Assembly (NCBI RefSeq): GCF_039535475.1 | Contig: NZ_BAAAXG010000027.1 | Location: 13,501-77,500, forward strand | DNA: 64,000 nucleotides | Direction: 5' to 3' | From: Streptomyces showdoensis | Lineage (GTDB): Bacteria > Actinomycetota > Actinomycetes > Streptomycetales > Streptomycetaceae | In this document: one piece after another, positions 59,424-64,000 of the stretch | Numbering within the stretch: position 1 is the stretch's first letter | Layout of the letters: every line of letters begins with the position of its first letter | Translations under genes and position numbers: made by a program | The notes under the pieces: model-generated | What the model saw: only the letters and a program-made list of their open reading frames with translations | The model's database searches: none | Told to the model about the DNA's origin: nothing

Positions 59424-60704
59424 GTGAACCGCACGACCTGGCACCGCGCCGCACTCGACCGCATACCGGGAGGCCGCGACGGCCGCCGGATGCTCCTGGT
59501 CAGCATCATCGACAAGACCGGCACCGGCCTCTGGGCGGGCTGCACCGCGCTCTACCTCACCTACGTCTCCGGCCTCGGCCTCGGCCAGGTGGGTCTCCTC
59601 ATGACCGTCTCCGGCGGCGTCGGCATCGCCGGCGCCCCCCTCGCCGGCCGCCTGGCCGACCGCTTCCCCCTCGTCCGCGTCATCGTCGGCGCCCAGCTCA
59701 TGCGCGGCGCGGCCCTCCTGGCCCTCCTCACCACCGACCACTTCCTCCTCCTCACCCTCTACTCCGCCCTCGGCGCCCTCCCCGACCGCGCCGGCAGCGT
59801 CCTCATCAAGCTCTACGCGGCCCGCATCGCCGGCCCCGACCGCGTCCGCTACCAGGCCATCCAGCGCACCACCGTCAACATCGGCTGGTCCATCGGCGGA
59901 CTCGGCGCCGCCGCCGCGCTCGCCACCGGCAGCACCCGGGCCTACGGCCTCCTCCTCGTCGGCAACGTCCTCTCCTACCTGGTCATCGCCGTCCTCACCC
60001 TGCGCTGCGACGAGCCCCCGGCGCCCTCCCGCACCGTCGCCACCTCGGCCGACACCCCGAAGGGCCGGCCCGCCGGCCCCTGGCGCGACCGCACCTTCCT
60101 GGCCTACACGGCCACCGAAGCCGCCCTCTTCCTCGACGACACGATCCTCCAGGTCGCCGTCCCGCTCTGGATCGTCCACGCCACCGCCGCCCCCGCCGGA
60201 CTCGCCCCGCTGCTCCTGGTCCTCAACACCGTCCTCGTCGTCCTCTTCCAGGTACCCCTCTCCCGCTTCGCCGCGACCACGACGGCGGCCCGCCGCCTCC
60301 TCGTCCCCCTGTCCGGACTCTTCGTCGTCGGCACCCTCGCCCTCGCCGCCTCCGCCGCCGACGGACGGACCCTCGCCATCACCGCCCTGGCCGTGGCGGT
60401 CATCGCCCTCACCTTCGCCGAGATCATCCACGCGACGGCCTCCTGGGAGCTCTCTCTCGCCCTCGCCCCCGCCGAGGCCCAGGGCGCCTACCTCGGCGTC
60501 CACGGCCTCGCCCAGTCCACCCAGCGCTGCGCCGGACCCCTGCTGGTCACCGGCGTCATGACGGCGGGCCCCCTCGCCTGGCCCCTCCTCGGCCTGGCCC
60601 TGGTCGCGGCCGGCGCGGCCCAGCACCGCGTGATCCGCGACCGCGTGACCGCCCCCGCCCCGCCGTCACTGTCAGTGCCCGCGGTTACGGTGAGTGAGCA
60701 CTGA
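59424..60704 (+). CDS. MFS transporter
   Basis: A 426-residue transporter with about twelve spans. The first span is near VSIIDKTGTGLWAGCTALYL, and the loop GRLADRFPLVRVI follows the second. GTG at 59424 after AAGGGGGA. It is likely a drug or metabolite exporter, controlled by the divergent MocR regulator. The gap to the next gene is 22 nt, so co-transcription with the unknown protein is possible. Confidence 0.88.
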   Translation: MNRTTWHRAALDRIPGGRDGRRMLLVSIIDKTGTGLWAGCTALYLTYVSGLGLGQVGLLMTVSGGVGIAGAPLAGRLADRFPLVRVIVGAQLMRGAALLALLTTDHFLLLTLYSALGALPDRAGSVLIKLYAARIAGPDRVRYQAIQRTTVNIGWSIGGLGAAAALATGSTRAYGLLLVGNVLSYLVIAVLTLRCDEPPAPSRTVATSADTPKGRPAGPWRDRTFLAYTATEAALFLDDTILQVAVPLWIVHATAAPAGLAPLLLVLNTVLVVLFQVPLSRFAATTTAARRLLVPLSGLFVVGTLALAASAADGRTLAITALAVAVIALTFAEIIHATASWELSLALAPAEAQGAYLGVHGLAQSTQRCAGPLLVTGVMTAGPLAWPLLGLALVAAGAAQHRVIRDRVTAPAPPSLSVPAVTVSEH

Positions 60705-60726
60705 TCGACTGAGCCCAGGGGGAGCC

Positions 60727-61617
60727 ATGACCGACCACCGCACCACCGAGACCCTGCGCCGCGCCCTGCGCCGCGACGTCCCCAGCACCGTCGCCCTCCT
60801 CGCCGACGAGGAGGACTTCACCGCCATGCGGCAGTACGGGACCTTCGCCTTCGACGACCACACCCGCTACCTCGCCCACGTCGAGGAGCTCCTGCGCACC
60901 CTCGCCGCCGAAGGCGGCCACACCACCCTCGCCCTCTTCGACCCCGAGGAGTTCGCCGACTACTGCGCCGACACCGGCCTCGACCCCGACCACCCCACCA
61001 GCCGCAGCCGCTACACCGCCGAACGCGCCGCGACCGGCGCCCGCCTCACCTACACGGGCCAATCGCTCGCCACCCTCGTCCCCCTCCTCGTCGACACCGC
61101 CGTCCGCCGGGCCACCTGGGAGTACGCGACGATGCTCCTCACCGACGCCGGCACCTGCGCCGACTGCGGCAAGGACATCGGCCAGGCCGCCTTCGAGCGT
61201 GCTTCCCGCCTCCTGGTCCGCCTCCTCGACACGGCAGGACCCGGCACCCACCACCTCGTCTGCAGCGTCCCCGCCGGAGACGAACAGCTCCTCGCCGTCC
61301 TCCACACCACCCGCGACACCACCGGCCCCGCCCGCCTCGACAGCTCGGCGGGCGCCGAGTTCGTGACCGTCCTCGCGACCGGCATCGCCCTCGGCACCCC
61401 CGGCGGAGTCGTCCTGCGCACCCACACCCCCGACGCCCCCGCCCGCCTCCACGGCTGGCGCCTCCACCAGGGCCGTCTCCGCCCCCTCACCGAGGCCGAG
61501 GTCTTCGACGCCTACTGCACCGACGCCCGCACGGGCGAACCCATCTCCCCGGAACCCGACGTCGACTACCGCGCCGGATTCCCCCTCACCGCCGACGACG
61601 ACACCCACCCCCACTGA
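60727..61617 (+). CDS. Conserved hypothetical protein
   Basis: A 296-residue soluble protein. It has an N-terminal helical segment (VPSTVALLADEEDFTAMRQY), a CADCGKDIG pair in the middle, and a C-terminal acidic tail. I recognise no domain. ATG at 60727 after GGGGGAG; an upstream in-frame start adds 11 residues of MFS tail region and is not preferred. It follows the MFS gene closely and ends at the hairpin ahead of ptsI, so it may belong to the transporter's operon. Confidence 0.7.
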   Translation: MTDHRTTETLRRALRRDVPSTVALLADEEDFTAMRQYGTFAFDDHTRYLAHVEELLRTLAAEGGHTTLALFDPEEFADYCADTGLDPDHPTSRSRYTAERAATGARLTYTGQSLATLVPLLVDTAVRRATWEYATMLLTDAGTCADCGKDIGQAAFERASRLLVRLLDTAGPGTHHLVCSVPAGDEQLLAVLHTTRDTTGPARLDSSAGAEFVTVLATGIALGTPGGVVLRTHTPDAPARLHGWRLHQGRLRPLTEAEVFDAYCTDARTGEPISPEPDVDYRAGFPLTADDDTHPH

Positions 61618-61622
61618 CGCGA

Positions 61623-61660
61623 AAGGGGCTCCCCGCCACCGGAGTGACGGGAAGCCCCTT
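61623..61660. terminator. Terminator between convergent genes
   Basis: Arms AAGGGGCT and AGCCCCTT with partial inner pairing (CCCG/CGGG), between the stop of the unknown gene and the ptsI stop. Confidence 0.7.
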
Positions 61661-61690
61661 CATCGACGCCCTACGAGGACGGGCCGGGGA

Positions 61691-63361
61691 TCACTCCCCG
61701 GACAGCACCGCCTGCGCGGCCATCCGAGCGTCGTGCGCGGTGTCCGCGGCACGCGCCGCGGCAGCCGCGCGCTCGCACTGCGCGAGCGTGTACTTCGCCA
61801 GCGTCGCCCGCACGTACGGAATCGACGCCGCACCCATCGACAGGGAGGTCACACCCAGCCCCGTGAGCACACAGGCCAGCAGCGGATCCGACGCGGCCTC
61901 ACCACAGACACCACAGCTCTTGCCCTCGGCCTTGGCCGCCTCCGCGGACAGGGCCACCAGGTCGAGCAGCGCCGGCTGCCACGGGTCCTGCAGCCGGGAG
62001 ACCGCACCGACCTGACGGTCGGCCGCGAAGGTGTACTGCGCCAGGTCGTTCGTGCCCAGCGAGAGGAACTCGACCTCCTGCAGGATCGAGCGGGCCCGCA
62101 GCGCGGCGGAGGGGATCTCCACCATCGCACCGAACTTCGCCCGCAGCCCCGCCTCACGGCACGCGTCGGCGAAGGCCTTCGCGTCCGTACGGTCGGCCAC
62201 CATCGGCGCCATGACCTCGAGGTACACCGGCAGACCCTCGGCGGCCTTCGCCAGCGCCGTCAGCTGGGTCCTGAGCACCTCCGGGTGGTCGAGCAGGGTC
62301 CGCAGGCCCCGCACGCCCAGAGCCGGGTTCGGCTCGTCCGCCGGAGTCAGGAACTCCAGCGGCTTGTCCGCACCGGCGTCCAGCACACGCACCACCACAC
62401 GGCCCTCGGGGAACGCCTCGAGCACCTTGCGGTACGCCTCGATCTGCTTCTCCTCCGACGGCGCGTGCTTGCTGTCGTCGAGGAAGAGGAACTCCGTACG
62501 GAACAGACCCACGCCCTCGGCACCGGCCTCCACCGCCGCGGGCACGTCGGCGGGACCGCCCACGTTGGCCAGCAGCGGCACCTTGTGCCCGTCCGAGGTG
62601 GCACCAGGACCGCTGGAGGCGGAAAGCGCGGCCTTGCGCGCCTCGGCGGCCTTCGTCAGCTCCGCCTTCTTCTCCTCGCTCGGGTCCACGAAGATCTCAC
62701 CGGTGGAACCGTCCACCGCGACGACCGTGCCCTCGGCCAGCTCACCCGCACCGGGCAGCGCGACCACGGCCGGAACGCCCAGCGCCCGCGCGAGGATCGC
62801 GCTGTGGCTGGTCGGCCCGCCCTCCTCGGTCACGAAACCGAGGACCAGCGCCGGGTCGAGCAGCGCCGTGTCGGCGGGGGCAAGATCCCGCGCGATCAGC
62901 ACGTACGGCTCGTCGCTGTCCGGCACGCCCGGCATCGGCACGCCGAGCAGGCGCGCCACGATCCGGTTGCGCACGTCGTCCAGGTCGGCCACCCGGCCGG
63001 CCATGTACTCACCGGCGCCCGCGAGGAGCTCCCGGTAGTGCGAGAAAGCGTCGTAGATACCGCGCTCGGCCGTGCTGCCGACCACGATCCGGCGGTCGAC
63101 GTCGGCGATGAGCTCCGGGTCCTGGGCGATCATCGCCTGGGCCTCGAGCACGGCCTGGGCCTCGCCACCCGCCAGATTGCCGCGTGCAATCAGGTCGGCA
63201 GCAACAGCCTCCACAGCCTGGCGGGCGCGCCCCTGTTCGCGCTCCGCCTCGTCGGCGGGAATCTGCTTGGCCGGCGGCTCGAGAACCGCCGTGCCCATGT
63301 GCCGGACCTCGCCGATCGCCACTCCGTGGCTGACACCGACGCCTCGCAGCGTTGTCTCCAT
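61691..63361 (-). CDS. ptsI: Phosphoenolpyruvate-protein phosphotransferase (PTS enzyme I)
   Basis: A 556-residue enzyme I, the first step of sugar PTS, passing phosphate from PEP to HPr. The N-terminal HPr-binding domain is METTLRGVGVSHGVAIGEV. The phospho-His is in GGPTSHSAILAR (His186). The PEP-binding C-terminal domain has GVGLFRTEFLF and the segments FLSLGTNDLAQY and KSCGVCGEAASDPL. Length and motifs match streptomycete EI. The ATG at 63361 was chosen because the longer frame adds a non-homologous tail. The gene follows crr with an 82-nt gap on the same strand. Confidence 0.96.
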   Translation of the reverse strand: METTLRGVGVSHGVAIGEVRHMGTAVLEPPAKQIPADEAEREQGRARQAVEAVAADLIARGNLAGGEAQAVLEAQAMIAQDPELIADVDRRIVVGSTAERGIYDAFSHYRELLAGAGEYMAGRVADLDDVRNRIVARLLGVPMPGVPDSDEPYVLIARDLAPADTALLDPALVLGFVTEEGGPTSHSAILARALGVPAVVALPGAGELAEGTVVAVDGSTGEIFVDPSEEKKAELTKAAEARKAALSASSGPGATSDGHKVPLLANVGGPADVPAAVEAGAEGVGLFRTEFLFLDDSKHAPSEEKQIEAYRKVLEAFPEGRVVVRVLDAGADKPLEFLTPADEPNPALGVRGLRTLLDHPEVLRTQLTALAKAAEGLPVYLEVMAPMVADRTDAKAFADACREAGLRAKFGAMVEIPSAALRARSILQEVEFLSLGTNDLAQYTFAADRQVGAVSRLQDPWQPALLDLVALSAEAAKAEGKSCGVCGEAASDPLLACVLTGLGVTSLSMGAASIPYVRATLAKYTLAQCERAAAAARAADTAHDARMAAQAVLSGE

Positions 63362-63443
63362 CTCACCCGTCTCCGATAGAGCGGCGGCCGGGCCGCCGCG
63401 TTGAAAGTCGTAACGCGGACTCGTCACTGGGACGAGCCGACGG

Positions 63444-63893
63444 TCAGCTCCAGCCGAAGAGCGCGTCGCCGGCCTTCACGTCCTGGTCGTCGACGACAGA
63501 GGAGAGGGAGTCCGCAGTGGCCTCCAGGGCCACGATGGGACAGATGGGGGACTTGCCGGCGGCCTCGACGGCGGCCGGGTCCCAGCGGACGATCTCCTGT
63601 CCGCGGACGACGGTGTCGCCCTTGTTCACGAGGAGCTCGAAGCCCTCGCCGTTGAGCTGAACGGTGTCGATCCCGAGGTGGGTGAGGACACCGTGGCCCT
63701 CTCCGTCGACGACGACGAACGCGTGCGGGTGGAGAGAGACGACGACACCGTCGACGGGCGAGACGGCCGCGGAGGGCTCACGCACGGGATCGATGGCGGT
63801 GCCGGGACCGACCATCGCACCGGAGAAGACGGGGTCGGGTACTGCGGTGAGACCGATGGCGCGTCCAGCGAGTGGCGACGTCACGGATGTCAT
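63444..63893 (-). CDS. crr: PTS EIIA, glucose family
   Basis: A 149-residue EIIA of the Crr/EIIA-Glc family. The two active-site His are in HPHAFVVV (His57) and THLGIDTVQLNGEGFE (His72, the phosphoryl carrier), 15 residues apart as in E. coli. It carries phosphate from HPr to a IIB/IIC permease; in Streptomyces this locus serves N-acetylglucosamine uptake. It is followed by ptsI, consistent with a crr-ptsI operon. The remaining 107 bp of the window hold its upstream region; no promoter was assigned. Confidence 0.94.
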   Translation of the reverse strand: MTSVTSPLAGRAIGLTAVPDPVFSGAMVGPGTAIDPVREPSAAVSPVDGVVVSLHPHAFVVVDGEGHGVLTHLGIDTVQLNGEGFELLVNKGDTVVRGQEIVRWDPAAVEAAGKSPICPIVALEATADSLSSVVDDQDVKAGDALFGWS

Positions 63894-64000
63894 GGGAAGC
63901 CTCCCAGGGGCGGAGATTGTGTGGCGCCGTCACTACCTGTCCTGGACGGCGTACTGTTCAGAAGCCTAAGTCATAAGAAGTCCTAGTTCCGCACGAGACG

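Noticed and set aside
63931..63950. DasR-like (dre) site upstream of crr
   Set aside because: CCTGTCCTGGACGG has a GTCC-T-GGAC symmetry but a wrong spacer and too few matches to TGGTCTAGACCA. A DasR site is expected for this operon, but this sequence is not convincing.

Overview
The window is very GC-rich. It has GTG and TTG as well as ATG starts, frequent 4-nt ATGA/GTGA start-stop overlaps, and actinobacterial marker genes: rbpA, an FxsA-family protein, a polyprenol-phosphate mannosyltransferase, a cvnABCD conservon and a crr-ptsI pair. It is almost certainly a chromosomal segment of a Streptomyces or a close relative. All family names come from reading the translated sequence and from memory of the families; no search was run.

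Layout, left to right. 1-5168 holds the 3' end of a giant SpvB/RHS polymorphic toxin (YD repeats, RHS core, Hint domain, lower-GC C-terminal toxin tip) and a small overlapping gene that is probably its immunity gene. 5454-12751 has small membrane proteins, an acyl-CoA dehydrogenase, a conserved protein paired with an APH-like phosphotransferase, an AsnC/Lrp regulator and a YtcJ-like amidohydrolase. 13154-21914 is envelope and core biology: ppm-type mannosyltransferase, FxsA, rbpA (with a clear sigma-R-type promoter), a yczE-gdpD-MFS operon facing a frameshifted MocR regulator, and an FtsK-like ATPase with a tiny membrane protein. 22209-31644 has an ankyrin protein, a HEAT-repeat protein and a tightly coupled operon of two glycosyltransferases, an SGNH hydrolase and a fused ATP-dependent 5-oxoprolinase. 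31664-37062 is a converging 5-oxoproline/D-glutamate locus (pxpA, pxpB, pxpC, DUF1445 cyclase, MFS importer) with a divergent FCD-type GntR regulator and a palindromic operator.

37214-44993 is the most interesting region. It holds four overlapping or closely spaced genes in the order kleisin-like, Pro-rich protein, KITE-like winged-helix protein, giant SMC-like ATPase. This is the architecture of MukFEB, MksFEB and Wadjet JetABC, but no JetD/MksG nuclease gene follows, there is an extra Pro/Ala-rich gene, and the ATPase Walker B reads Asp-Asn instead of Asp-Glu. It sits among core genes, not in a defence island.

45062-64000 has a small membrane protein, the cvnABCD conservon, a DUF35-thiolase pair under a perfect TetR-like palindrome, a VanX-type dipeptidase, a NUDIX protein, an intergenic 32-34-bp repeat array, a GH31 glycosidase, acetoacetyl-CoA synthetase, a second MocR regulator divergent from an MFS exporter across a perfect palindrome, an unknown protein, and ptsI and crr of the phosphotransferase system.

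Three reading frames are each broken by one extra C in a C-run (two in the yczE-linked MocR gene, one near the end of the kleisin-like gene). This looks more like homopolymer sequencing error than decay. Short tandem repeats coding for low-complexity N-termini recur in four genes, and one further array is intergenic.
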